A stretch of DNA of 16,174 nucleotides from DATFXM01 sp035315885 (GTDB lineage Bacteria > Acidobacteriota > Blastocatellia > UBA7656): the NCBI GenBank assembly GCA_035315885.1, contig DATFXM010000086.1, positions 1 to 16,174 of the forward strand, given 5' to 3'. Position 1 is the first letter of the stretch; the number at the start of each line of letters is the position of its first letter. A program made the translations under genes and the position numbers. Below, one piece after another: positions 7,304-13,872 of this stretch. The notes beneath the pieces were generated by a model. It ran no database searches and was not told the origin of the DNA. It saw only the letters and a list, made by a program, of their open reading frames with translations.

Positions 7304-7448
7304 GGTTTCGGGTTCGGTTGAAAATCGTTTCGAAGAGCCGCAAGAGAGTCCTCCTGTGCGTCGTCAGCGCTCGGTGATCTCAAATATCGAAAAGCTTACC
7401 CGCGTCCGATTCTGAAACCTTAAACTCGAAAGCCTAAACCCTAAACCT
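7304..7448. repeat. TTTAGGG/TTTCGGG heptad element between convergent genes
   Basis: The left part (GGTTTCGGGTTCGGTTG, 7304-7320) starts 5 nt after the TAA of the HTH gene. The right part, 7414-7448, is five heptads in perfect register (GAAACCT, TAAACTC, GAAAGCC, TAAACCC, TAAACCT) and overlaps the TAG stop of homoserine dehydrogenase (7441-7443). The two parts are inverted relative to each other, so in both gene directions the T/G-rich strand follows the stop codon. The middle (7321-7413) shows nothing recognisable. Confidence 0.75.
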
Positions 7449-8502
7449 CGGTCTTTAATACATCCTCGAAGATCGCTTCTGAGATGGCGTCGCGGCCCGA
7501 GCGCCCGAATGAAATTAGTTCTCGGCCTGATTCAGTCTTAAAGACTGCCGCTTTCGAAGTCCCCTCCAGCTCGTAGAACGGCGAATCGGCACCAACAAGT
7601 TTTGGAGTTACGCTGATTCGCACGCGTCCCTGCCAGAGTCTTGCGCGGCCAACGAGCCTTGTGACTCTGCCGCTCTGCTTTGCGACGCGAACAAGAGAAT
7701 CTGTCTGATCGCCGATGCCGGTTCTCGAGACCTCAGCCAGGCTCGCTCGTGCTCCCATCAACGACGAGGCGAGGATCAGGATCTTACAGGCCGTATCGAA
7801 TCCCTCTATATCGAGTCGTGGATCGGGTTCGGCGATGCCGGCCTGCTGGGTCCTGGCCAGCGCCTCGGCGAATGAGATGTCGCTTTGTCGAAGCTCATTG
7901 AGGATGTAATTTGTTGTTCCGTTCAAGACTCCTCGGATCTCGATGACCCGCTCGCCTACGATGTCATCGGGTGGGGCAACGCCGGTCGTGCCTGTGTAGG
8001 CAAACCGGCTTGAGCCTTCTCGCGCGGCGGTTTGAAGCGACTTGAATCCGTGGACTAGCGGGCCTTTGTCTACGGTGACGACATTCAGTCCGCTTCGCAG
8101 CGCCAGCTTCAACATGTCGAGAGCCGGTTGGCCGTTGTCGATGTTGGTCGCCAATGACTCTACGACGGTTCGAACGCCTACTCGAAGGAGTGCTCTGAAA
8201 AACTGCTCGTAATCGTCAAAAACGGTCGCAGTCGGAAAGTCGCGCAGCGCGAGTCCTGAAGACTTGTGCAAAGAGAGGTTGTGAATTTGTTCCGGCGACT
8301 CTAGCAAGACTGCTGCGTTGGAGTCTGAGACGGCGGTAACGTGGATAGAACGGGCGACGGGATGTTTGGATGATCGAAGCCAATCGACAAACGCCCTGGC
8401 AACGTTTCCAAACCCAAGTAAGGCGATTCTGGTTTCTTGTTCTTGATTTCTTGTGTCTGTTTTCTGATCTCTGGTTCCAATCGATGGAGTCGGCACCTTC
8501 AT
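7441..8502 (-). CDS. hom: Homoserine dehydrogenase, short form with repeat-derived N-terminus
   Basis: It reduces aspartate semialdehyde to homoserine with NAD(P)H, the branch point to threonine and methionine. Residues 26-36 (IALLGFGNVAR) are the dinucleotide-binding loop. NVVTVDKGPLV (140-150) carries the Lys of the TxNK-type motif (Lys146). GVLNGTTNYIL (191-201) and AEPDPRLDIEGFDTACK (224-240) are the homoserine dehydrogenase signature; Glu225, Asp231, Asp236 and Lys240 match the catalytic acid/lysine set known from the yeast enzyme. At 353 residues it has no C-terminal ACT regulatory domain. The usual Gly-rich SVGGGIP segment is replaced by YTGTTGVAPPDD (169-180), which is unusual. Residues 9-25 are encoded by a degenerate heptad array (8430-8478), and the stop codon lies in another. 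It follows the amphipathic protein gene by 52 nt. Confidence 0.85.
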   Translation of the reverse strand: MKVPTPSIGTRDQKTDTRNQEQETRIALLGFGNVARAFVDWLRSSKHPVARSIHVTAVSDSNAAVLLESPEQIHNLSLHKSSGLALRDFPTATVFDDYEQFFRALLRVGVRTVVESLATNIDNGQPALDMLKLALRSGLNVVTVDKGPLVHGFKSLQTAAREGSSRFAYTGTTGVAPPDDIVGERVIEIRGVLNGTTNYILNELRQSDISFAEALARTQQAGIAEPDPRLDIEGFDTACKILILASSLMGARASLAEVSRTGIGDQTDSLVRVAKQSGRVTRLVGRARLWQGRVRISVTPKLVGADSPFYELEGTSKAAVFKTESGRELISFGRSGRDAISEAIFEDVLKTEV

Positions 8503-8562
8503 TTATACGTTTCTTCGTCCTGAACCAGAAACCCGAAACCCTAAACCCGAAACCTTAAACGC
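8430..8562. repeat. Heptad inverted element spanning the 5' end of hom
   Basis: The arm at 8528-8562 is five heptads in register (GAAACCC, GAAACCC, TAAACCC, GAAACCT, TAAACGC) and overlaps the TAA stop of the upstream gene (8555-8557). The opposite arm, 8430-8478, is seven degenerate heptads (TGGTTTC, TTGTTCT, TGATTTC, TTGTGTC, TGTTTTC, TGATCTC, TGGTTCC). They are inverted relative to each other with a 49-bp loop that contains the hom start codon. Confidence 0.8.
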
Positions 8563-9607
8563 TAACTTCTTCCGGCAGGAGTCCCTTGATGTCTCGGACG
8601 ACTCTCTTGACGTCTTCCTGATCACCCAAAGCCATCATGAAGAATTTGTACCCGTTGTGAAAGCAGATCAGTCCGTTTCCAAACAGCCAGATGCTGGACA
8701 GCATCGGGTTGCCGCCAAGAACGAGGTTTATTGGAAACCCGGTCACCGCGCCGCCCGATACAGCTTCGGCCACGAGCCCGGCGCCGGCCGCGATGCTGAA
8801 CGCTCCCAGCAACGGCGCTCCAACGTATTTCGCCGCGTCCCGCTGGAATTTCACTCGCTCGCGGTCCGCTTCGGATAGCTGGTTGGCAGCGAGCAGCTCC
8901 TCCTGCTTTCGCAGATAGCGTTCATACTTCTCGGACAGCTTTCTCAAACCGTAAGGAACGATTGCAGAGTGAAACAACCAGTTACCCGAACTCCCTGCGC
9001 CCAGCAGCACCACATCCAGCGAAGAGAAAGCCGACCCGGCGCGAGTGCCTGCGATGAACGCGAGAGAAACGACTGCTGCCTTGCCGGGGTTCTTCTTTGC
9101 CCAGCGACGCGCCGAAGTCACCGCTGCGAGAAGCGACGAGGGCAACCGGGCGGCCGATGCCCCGGCTTTAGCCGCGCCGCTTGCGTTTTCGTAGTAGCGG
9201 CGCGCGTCGCCGAAAAAATCTGCAGTCTTCTCCCTGGCCTGTTCAGTGAACTCCGCGCCCTTTGTCTTTGCCTCCGAGGCAAATTCGGCGGCCCGTTGTC
9301 CCGCGGTGCTGGCCGCCTCGGCTGCCTTCTCTTTGAGGCCTGAGCTCTCTACGGCGTCGCCAACTGTCTCGGCGGCGCGACGCGCGGCCTCGTTGATACG
9401 CTCGCTGACTCTATGCTCTCGATCGATCCTCGAGACCTCTTCGCGCGCCGCGTCAAGCGCGGAAGTAGCAGCGTCGGCACCCCTGCGAACGGCCTCGGTC
9501 GCACGCTGGGCACCCTTGTTCAGCCGATCTTTGATCTCGAACTTTTCATCCAGGTCCTGAGCGGCCTGCTGCGCCCTTCGTCTCAGTTCGTCGAGTTTAC
9601 TTCCCAT
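8555..9607 (-). CDS. Amphipathic-helix protein with C-terminal membrane segments, unknown function
   Basis: 350 residues that I cannot assign to a named family. Residues 1-150 are Ala/Glu/Arg/Lys-rich helix with many near-repeats (AAEAVR, AREEVSR, AARRAAETVGDAVESS, EKAAEAASTAGQRAAEFASEAKTKGAEF), resembling LEA-like or apolipoprotein-like amphipathic helices. Residues 175-210 (KAAVVSLAFIAGTRAGSAF, then LDVVLLGAG) are moderately hydrophobic. A charged helix follows (222-260, KLSEKYERYLRKQEELLA). The C-terminal third, 261-328, has two hydrophobic stretches (GAPLLGAFSIAAGAGLVAEA; then SSIWLFGNGLICFHNGYKFF). This suggests a membrane-associated protein with a long surface-lying helix, perhaps a stress or envelope protein. 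GGAG lies 9 nt before the ATG. It is upstream of hom and probably in the same transcript, without an obvious functional link. Confidence 0.75.
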   Translation of the reverse strand: MGSKLDELRRRAQQAAQDLDEKFEIKDRLNKGAQRATEAVRRGADAATSALDAAREEVSRIDREHRVSERINEAARRAAETVGDAVESSGLKEKAAEAASTAGQRAAEFASEAKTKGAEFTEQAREKTADFFGDARRYYENASGAAKAGASAARLPSSLLAAVTSARRWAKKNPGKAAVVSLAFIAGTRAGSAFSSLDVVLLGAGSSGNWLFHSAIVPYGLRKLSEKYERYLRKQEELLAANQLSEADRERVKFQRDAAKYVGAPLLGAFSIAAGAGLVAEAVSGGAVTGFPINLVLGGNPMLSSIWLFGNGLICFHNGYKFFMMALGDQEDVKRVVRDIKGLLPEEVSV

Positions 9608-9772
9608 TGTTTGATTCTCCGTTTGAATCCGTCACCCGGCATGATACCGCCGCCCGTGATTGAGGGTTATTGCCGGCCACGCGAGTCTCCATCCATTCCA
9701 ACTCTCACTATAACGCTCAGATAAATGATACGAGTGCGGCCGGGGTGCTGTTCCTTAGGTCGTGAGCGCCGT

Positions 9773-10180
9773 TCAAGATTGGACGGGAACTGGCTTACGG
9801 TTGTCGTCTATTGCGACGTAGACCACCTCGGCTTCGGTTACTTTTGCGACTTCATCCGGGCTATCGATCCGGTCGGCTTCGACCGACACCCTGACGGTTA
9901 TCGAAGTGTTTCCAATTCGTACGAGCTCGGTGTAGAAGCTTACGATGTCTCCCACGAAGACCGGCGCCACGAACACTACTTCGTGCATGGCTTTGGTCAC
10001 CACCTTCCTGGAGGTGAATTTTCTGACCTCAATCGCGGCCGCGATGTCGATGTAGCTCAGGATCACCCCGCCGAAAATCGTTCCGTGCGCATTAGTGTCC
10101 TTGGGCATCAGCACCACGCGAATGGCCGGTTCTCTGCGATGATCGCTTTGGGATTGATCCCTTGAGGATTGATCACGCAT
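9773..10180 (-). CDS. Acyl-CoA thioesterase, YciA/hotdog family
   Basis: A hotdog-fold enzyme that hydrolyses acyl-CoA to free acid and CoA. After a polar 17-residue tail, residues 20-42 (RVVLMPKDTNAHGTIFGGVI) match the YciA/acyl-CoA hydrolase start, with the Asn-x-x-Gly-x-x-Phe-Gly-Gly motif and Asp45 in LSYID. Next come the central VTKAMHEVVFVAPVFVGDIV and the strand SITVRVSVEAD, then VTEAEVVYVAID. Its 135 residues fit the short cytoplasmic class. No Shine-Dalgarno sequence precedes the ATG; a TTGACA-17-TAGTCT promoter lies so close that the mRNA may be leaderless. The tail DQSSRDQSQS comes from a short direct repeat. The gene is divergent from the Nudix gene. Confidence 0.9.
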   Translation of the reverse strand: MRDQSSRDQSQSDHRREPAIRVVLMPKDTNAHGTIFGGVILSYIDIAAAIEVRKFTSRKVVTKAMHEVVFVAPVFVGDIVSFYTELVRIGNTSITVRVSVEADRIDSPDEVAKVTEAEVVYVAIDDNRKPVPVQS

Positions 10181-10188
10181 GCGCAGCC

Positions 10189-10217
10189 AGACTAGCCGCG
10201 CGAGTTTTTGGTGTCAA
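10189..10217 (-). promoter_or_regulatory. Candidate thioesterase promoter, possibly leaderless
   Basis: On the minus strand: TTGACA (10217-10212), 17-bp spacer, TAGTCT (10194-10189), only 8 bp before the ATG at 10180. The -35 is perfect and the -10 is weak. Transcription would begin at or within a few bases of the start codon. Confidence 0.45.
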
Positions 10218-10243
10218 ACTCGAAGCAACTATTCGAACCAGTT

Positions 10244-10272
10244 TTGACCACTGGTTGGCACTGCTGTTAAGT
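10244..10272 (+). promoter_or_regulatory. Candidate Nudix gene promoter, possibly leaderless
   Basis: TTGACC (10244-10249), 17-bp spacer, TTAAGT (10267-10272). The -10 is weak and sits 7 nt before the ATG at 10280, so any transcript would be leaderless. It mirrors the arrangement on the other strand of the same 96-bp divergent gap. Confidence 0.3.
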
Positions 10273-10276
10273 TCGA

Positions 10277-10714
10277 GTGATGTCTTCTAAAGATGAGTCA
10301 CAGGAAATCGTAGCGGCCGGCGGGCTTCTGTTTCGAACGAACGAAAATGGAGAGCTGGAGGTGTTGCTGGTTCACAGGCCTCGTCACAACGACTGGTCGT
10401 TCCCGAAGGGAAAGATCGACCCGAACGAATCGATCGAAGAAGGGGCTGTTCGAGAAGTGGCAGAGGAGACCGGATTGCGGTGCCGGATCATCAGGACGTT
10501 CGGCGCCGAACGCTATCAGTATCGGACCCCTGCAGGGAATCTGAGGCCCAAGGTGGTTCATTACTTTTTTATGGAACCGGTCAGTGGTGAGCTACGGATC
10601 AACAGCGACGAGGAGATCGACGCTGTCAGGTGGATTCAGGTTGGAGAGGCTGGGACGCGACTGAGCTACGAAGCGGACCGAAGGCTGCTTGAGGAGTCGA
10701 TTAAAAAACGTTAG
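10277..10714 (+). CDS. Nudix hydrolase
   Basis: A 144-145-residue pyrophosphohydrolase acting on a nucleoside diphosphate linked to another moiety. The Nudix box GX5EX7REUXEEXGU is complete: Gly44, Glu50, Arg58-Glu59, Glu62-Glu63, Gly65 (numbered from the ATG at 10280), within a helix running from GKIDPNESIEEGAVREV onward. VAAGGLLFR (11-19) and VHRPRHNDWSFPKGK (31-45) are the typical lead-in, as in MutT-like and Ap4A/Ap6A hydrolases; the substrate cannot be decided. The frame opens with GTG (10277) followed at once by ATG (10280); neither has a Shine-Dalgarno sequence. I favour the ATG. It ends in a heptad array. Confidence 0.92.
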   Translation: MMSSKDESQEIVAAGGLLFRTNENGELEVLLVHRPRHNDWSFPKGKIDPNESIEEGAVREVAEETGLRCRIIRTFGAERYQYRTPAGNLRPKVVHYFFMEPVSGELRINSDEEIDAVRWIQVGEAGTRLSYEADRRLLEESIKKR

Positions 10715-10830
10715 TTTTTCGTTTCTGATTTCCGGTTTCGAGTTTCGGTTTCCGGCTGTTGATCGGTTGATAACACTTGAGGCAGAGAATGAAAGTCAAA
10801 AGCAGGAAACCAAGAGAAGAGAGAAGAAGC
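10714..10830. repeat. Eroded heptad inverted element after the Nudix gene
   Basis: From the last base of the TAG stop, six degenerate heptads run to 10755 (GTTTTTC, GTTTCTG, ATTTCCG, GTTTCGA, GTTTCGG, TTTCCGG). A loosely complementary purine-rich tract, including GGAAACC, follows at about 10787-10830. It resembles the TTTCGGG elements elsewhere in the window but is worn, so pairing is imperfect. It is part of the 342-bp gene-free stretch 10715-11056. Confidence 0.6.
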
Positions 10831-10837
10831 CGATGAT

Positions 10838-10860
10838 CGGCACCGTTGGTGCCGTTCCTT
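10838..10860 (+). terminator. Likely terminator of the Nudix gene
   Basis: CGGCACC-GTT-GGTGCCG (10838-10854) is a perfect 7-bp GC-rich stem with a 3-nt loop, followed by TTCCTT. It lies 124 nt after the Nudix stop and just before the candidate promoter of the cytochrome operon. Confidence 0.55.
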
Positions 10861-10887
10861 GACAAGAATGTCGGTGCGTGATACATA
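10859..10887 (+). promoter_or_regulatory. Candidate promoter of the cytochrome bc operon
   Basis: TTGACA (10859-10864), 17-bp spacer, TACATA (10882-10887). This would give a 5' leader of about 165 nt. The leader contains a 7-bp stem GAGGCGC-GTCCG-GCGCCTC (10975-10993) and an AT-rich TTTATACAGTATA (around 10955-10967) that could hold a second -10. The rest of the leader shows nothing I recognise. Confidence 0.5.
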
Positions 10888-11056
10888 CGAAGCAATTCAT
10901 TTTATAGACAGCAGTCAGTTAAGCGGGATCAGCAATGAGAGGTTCGGTACAAGTTTTATACAGTATAGGCGGACGAGGCGCGTCCGGCGCCTCTGGACAA
11001 TACTCGGGTCATCATCGTCTTCATAGCGATGGTTGCAATGGTGGAGACCTCCAGGC

Positions 11057-11728
11057 ATGGACAACGTTCAGCAGTCGGAAGTTGTAGGTGAGGAGAAGCC
11101 TAAAGTTGTAGGTGAGGAGAAGCCTAAAGTAACCCCCGCGCCAAAAGCGCCAGCAGCAGCAGTCTCAAACAAGCCTTCCGCAGCAAGCGCCGGAGTTGGA
11201 ACTTCGGCAGGCGCCAGGACGAAAACGGTCGAGAGCGCGCAGCCTGATACGGTCAATCTCATGCGGCGCCGCGTAACCTGGACCGCGATAGGCGCGTTTC
11301 TAGCCAGTTGCTTCCTGATGTTTCTGCGTTTCTTCCTTCCGAGGACGATCCTGGAACCGAGCACAGTTTTCCGAGTGGGTTACCCGTCGGACTTTGGCTT
11401 CGGTGTGGAGACAAAGTTTCAGCAGCAGTACAGGGTGTGGGTAGTGCGCAATGCCGAACGTCTGTTCGTCATATACGCGCGGTGCACTCATCTTGGCTGC
11501 ACACCCGACTGGAAACCCGCGGAGAACAAGTTCAAGTGTCCCTGTCACGGCAGCGGGTATACCAACGAAGGTATAAACTTCGAAGGGCCTGCGCCGCGTC
11601 CGATGGACCGCGCTCACGTGGAGCTCGACGCGACCGGGCAACTGGTCGTGGACACCAGCCGGCTGTTTCAGTGGCCGAAGGGTGAGAAGAGTCACTTCGA
11701 CGACACGGGCGCGTATCTTCCGGTCTAG
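11057..11728 (+). CDS. Rieske iron-sulfur protein of a cytochrome bc complex
   Basis: The [2Fe-2S] subunit that takes one electron from quinol at the Qo site. Cluster ligands are Cys143/His145 in CTHLGC (143-148) and Cys161/His164 in CPCHGSGY (161-168); Cys148 and Cys163 give the stabilising disulfide. A single N-terminal membrane anchor lies at about 80-97 (WTAIGAFLASCFLMFLRFF). Before it is an unusually long, Pro/Ala/Lys-rich cytoplasmic tail with a perfect 24-bp tandem duplication (11081-11104/11105-11128) encoding VVGEEKPK twice. The frame also opens at a TTG (11033), but the ATG at 11057 with GGAG 10 nt upstream is the better start (224 codons including stop). It is the first gene of the operon; cytochrome b follows 126 nt later. 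Confidence 0.92.
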   Translation: MDNVQQSEVVGEEKPKVVGEEKPKVTPAPKAPAAAVSNKPSAASAGVGTSAGARTKTVESAQPDTVNLMRRRVTWTAIGAFLASCFLMFLRFFLPRTILEPSTVFRVGYPSDFGFGVETKFQQQYRVWVVRNAERLFVIYARCTHLGCTPDWKPAENKFKCPCHGSGYTNEGINFEGPAPRPMDRAHVELDATGQLVVDTSRLFQWPKGEKSHFDDTGAYLPV

Positions 11729-11854
11729 TGTGCCTTGAGGCACTCGGTTCGGAAAACTATCGAACAGGGGCAGCAAAGGGTCGACGGGGGTCGGGTAAGG
11801 GAAGTCTCCAAAACAACTCAAACCTGCAGATCGGAGATTATCGGGAGCTGAGCT
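11729..11854 (+). other. Structured gap between Rieske and cytochrome b genes
   Basis: Two small stems sit right after the Rieske stop: GTGCC-TTGA-GGCAC (11730-11743) and GTTCG/CGAAC (about 11747-11764). No T-run follows, so they look like mRNA-processing or attenuating structures rather than a terminator. The cytochrome b Shine-Dalgarno GGGAG lies 7 nt before its ATG at the end of this gap. Confidence 0.35.
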
Positions 11855-12826
11855 ATGGAACCTGATAAGCCAGATAAACCACAAGTGCATGGTCAGACAG
11901 GCGTAGCAGTCGTCGGGGAAGAGAGCAAGAGCTTCAAGGAAAATGTCCGTGAAGAGCTTGATCTGCTCAAGAAGAAAGTAGAGAAGGACGCGGTCCTCGC
12001 CGAACTCGAAGAGCTCAAGGACCCCACCCGCACTCAAATCTACAAATCCATATTCAGAGTCAAACACGAGCCCACGCCTCGAGCGCGTTCGCTGGGAGTG
12101 CTCACCAACGTGTTCCTGCATCTGCACCCGGCAAAGATCAACCGGGACGCGGTCAGATTCAGCTACACGTGGGGCATGGGAGGCATAACGTTTTACTTGT
12201 TCATCGTCCTGACGTTCACCGGCATTCTGCTGATGTACTACTACCACCCCTCGAAGGGCCAGGCGTTTCAAGACATCATCTATCTGGAAAATGATGTGCC
12301 GTTTGGGAAGTTGTTGCGCAACATGCACCGCTGGGCAGCGCACCTGATGGTCATAACTACCTGGCTGCATATGCTGCGAGTGGTGATGACCGGGTCTTAC
12401 AAGACACCTCGTGAATTCAACTGGTCGGTTGGAGTTGTGCTGCTGGTGTTGACGCTACTTCTGAGTTTCACTGGGTATCTTTTGCCGGACGACCAGTTGG
12501 GATTCTGGGCAGTGACGGTTGGAACAAACATGGCTCGTGCGACACCGGGTCTTGGACACGAAGGCCCGTTTGGTCAGCAGCTTGGAATGACTCCCTACAA
12601 CGACGTGAGGTTTGCGTTGCTGGGAGGATCGATTGTAGACGCGAACGCGCTTTTGAGGAGCTACATCTGGCACTGTATCGCGATCCCTGTGATTGCCAGC
12701 GTGCTGATGGCGGTTCACTTCTGGAGGGTCCGGAAGGATGGCGGGATTTCCGGGCCGGCGCCCGTTCAACTTGAAACCGAGATGAAGGCGCCGGGAGCCC
12801 GCGCGGTGAAACAACAGGTCAAATGA
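11855..12826 (+). CDS. petB: Cytochrome b, N-terminal (b6-like) half
   Basis: Carries both b-type haems of the quinol oxidoreductase. Four membrane helices: about 108-130, 160-180, 191-211 and 268-290. Haem ligands are His158 and His172 (RNMHRW to TWLHML) and His273 and His288 (YIWHC to AVHFWR). The second pair has 14 residues between them, the spacing of cytochrome b6/menaquinol types rather than mitochondrial bc1 (13). No cysteine lies before residue 274, so the extra covalent haem of cytochrome b6 (Cys35) is unlikely. The first 75 residues are hydrophilic and contain a short coiled coil (FKENVREELDLLKKKVEK). GGGAG stands 7 nt before the ATG. The remaining helices are encoded in the next gene. 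Confidence 0.95.
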   Translation: MEPDKPDKPQVHGQTGVAVVGEESKSFKENVREELDLLKKKVEKDAVLAELEELKDPTRTQIYKSIFRVKHEPTPRARSLGVLTNVFLHLHPAKINRDAVRFSYTWGMGGITFYLFIVLTFTGILLMYYYHPSKGQAFQDIIYLENDVPFGKLLRNMHRWAAHLMVITTWLHMLRVVMTGSYKTPREFNWSVGVVLLVLTLLLSFTGYLLPDDQLGFWAVTVGTNMARATPGLGHEGPFGQQLGMTPYNDVRFALLGGSIVDANALLRSYIWHCIAIPVIASVLMAVHFWRVRKDGGISGPAPVQLETEMKAPGARAVKQQVK

Positions 12827-12829
12827 GAA

Positions 12830-12907
12830 GTTTAGGGTTTCGGGTTTCGGGTTCGCTTGCAGCGGACTAACCCGAAACCCTGAACCCTAAACCCTAAACC
12901 CTAAACC
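12830..12907. repeat. Telomere-like TTTAGGG inverted element between cytochrome b halves
   Basis: Left arm 12830-12853 is GTTTAGGG then TTTCGGG units, starting 4 nt after the cytochrome b stop. Right arm 12869-12907 is CCCGAAA, CCCTGAA, CCCTAAA, CCCTAAA, CCCTAAA. GGGTTTCGGGTT (12842-12853) pairs perfectly with 12869-12880 across a 15-nt loop; pairing continues outward with a one-base slip. The right arm ends directly at CGGAG, the Shine-Dalgarno of the next gene. The minus strand of the right arm has five GGG runs with 4-nt spacers, a G-quadruplex motif. Confidence 0.88.
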
Positions 12908-12918
12908 GGAGTCTTTAC

Positions 12919-13872
12919 ATGGATTGGGCACAACTTTGGAAGATTGTTTCGACGCCCGATAACGTCCCGATCGTGGCGATGCTGTTTCTGGTGCCTTTCT
13001 TTCTTTGGTTGGGGTTCAGACAGGCGAACGCCAACGACCGACTGATCGGCGAGCTGGAGGGCGACCCCAAGCTCGCCAAGACGGCATACCGGAAGACCTG
13101 GCCTTGGAAACCGCACTGGGCCCGAGAGCTCCACGTTTGGCCGTACCTGCTGCGCGTCGAGTTCCTGGCGGTGGTCATCGTAACCGTCATCCTGTTTGTC
13201 TGGTCAATAACCCTCAACGCACCTCTTGAAGAGCCTTCGAATCCGAATCTGACGATGAACCCGTCAAAGGCGCCGTGGTACTTCCTGGGGCTCCAGGAAA
13301 TGCTTGTCTACTTTGATCCGTGGATCGCCGGCGTAGTGATGCCCGGATTGATTATCGTCGGGCTGATGGCGTTCCCCTACGTCGACTCGAACCCGCTTGG
13401 CCAGGGCTACTACACCTGGAAGCAGCGAAAAGTAGCTGTAGGCGCGTTTCTGGTTGGGTTCATCACGTGGATAGCGTTGATCTTCATTGGCACGTTTATT
13501 CGCGGTCCGGGATGGGTTTGGTTCTGGCCGGGGCAGACATGGGATCACAATGTTCAGCTCTACGAGGTGAATCGCGACCTTCCGGACCTGCTGGTAAAGT
13601 GGGGGCTTACGTTCATCGGAGAACAACCGTGGAAGGGGCTCTTCGGGCTGATTGTGGTTCTGCTTTTCTATGCGGCAGCGGGACTGCTGATTCACATCGC
13701 AATCACCTGGAGCAAGTTTCACAAGAAGATTCTTGAGCGGACCACGCTCTTGCAGTACGCGGTGTTTCAGTTTTTCGCCATCACCGTGCTTATAAGCATG
13801 CCAGTGAAGCTTCTGCTTCGGCAGGTGTTTCGAATCAAGTACGTGCTGGTTACGCCATGGTTCAATATATGA
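12919..13872 (+). CDS. petD: Cytochrome b, C-terminal (subunit IV-like) half
   Basis: 317 residues, longer than the b6f subunit IV (about 160). An N-terminal helix (about 15-33) is followed by the conserved core: a helix at 76-98 and the Qo-site motif KAPWYFLGLQEML (117-129), where APWY stands in place of PEWY. Further helices lie at about 135-152 and 172-193; the additional C-terminal pair at 241-263 and 278-300 is an extension. Loss of the PEWY glutamate is known from organisms using low-potential menaquinone, so menaquinol is the likely substrate; this is inference. GGAG (12908-12911) is 7 nt before the ATG. The TGA stop forms the first bases of a GTGCTGA repeat arm. Confidence 0.9.
   Translation: MDWAQLWKIVSTPDNVPIVAMLFLVPFFLWLGFRQANANDRLIGELEGDPKLAKTAYRKTWPWKPHWARELHVWPYLLRVEFLAVVIVTVILFVWSITLNAPLEEPSNPNLTMNPSKAPWYFLGLQEMLVYFDPWIAGVVMPGLIIVGLMAFPYVDSNPLGQGYYTWKQRKVAVGAFLVGFITWIALIFIGTFIRGPGWVWFWPGQTWDHNVQLYEVNRDLPDLLVKWGLTFIGEQPWKGLFGLIVVLLFYAAAGLLIHIAITWSKFHKKILERTTLLQYAVFQFFAITVLISMPVKLLLRQVFRIKYVLVTPWFNI

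Noticed and set aside
8370..8558. Small plus-strand frame of 62 codons across the hom 5' region
   Set aside because: It reads through both repeat arms and the opposite strand of hom; the repetitive product has no sign of being a gene.
10701..10895. Minus-strand frame of 64 codons after the Nudix gene
   Set aside because: It covers the degraded repeat and the terminator hairpin, starts without a ribosome binding site and has no family resemblance.
11300..12370. Long minus-strand frame (356 codons) opposite the Rieske and cytochrome b genes
   Set aside because: It runs across two well-identified genes and the gap between them on the other strand, has no recognisable domain, and results from low stop frequency in GC-rich complementary codons.
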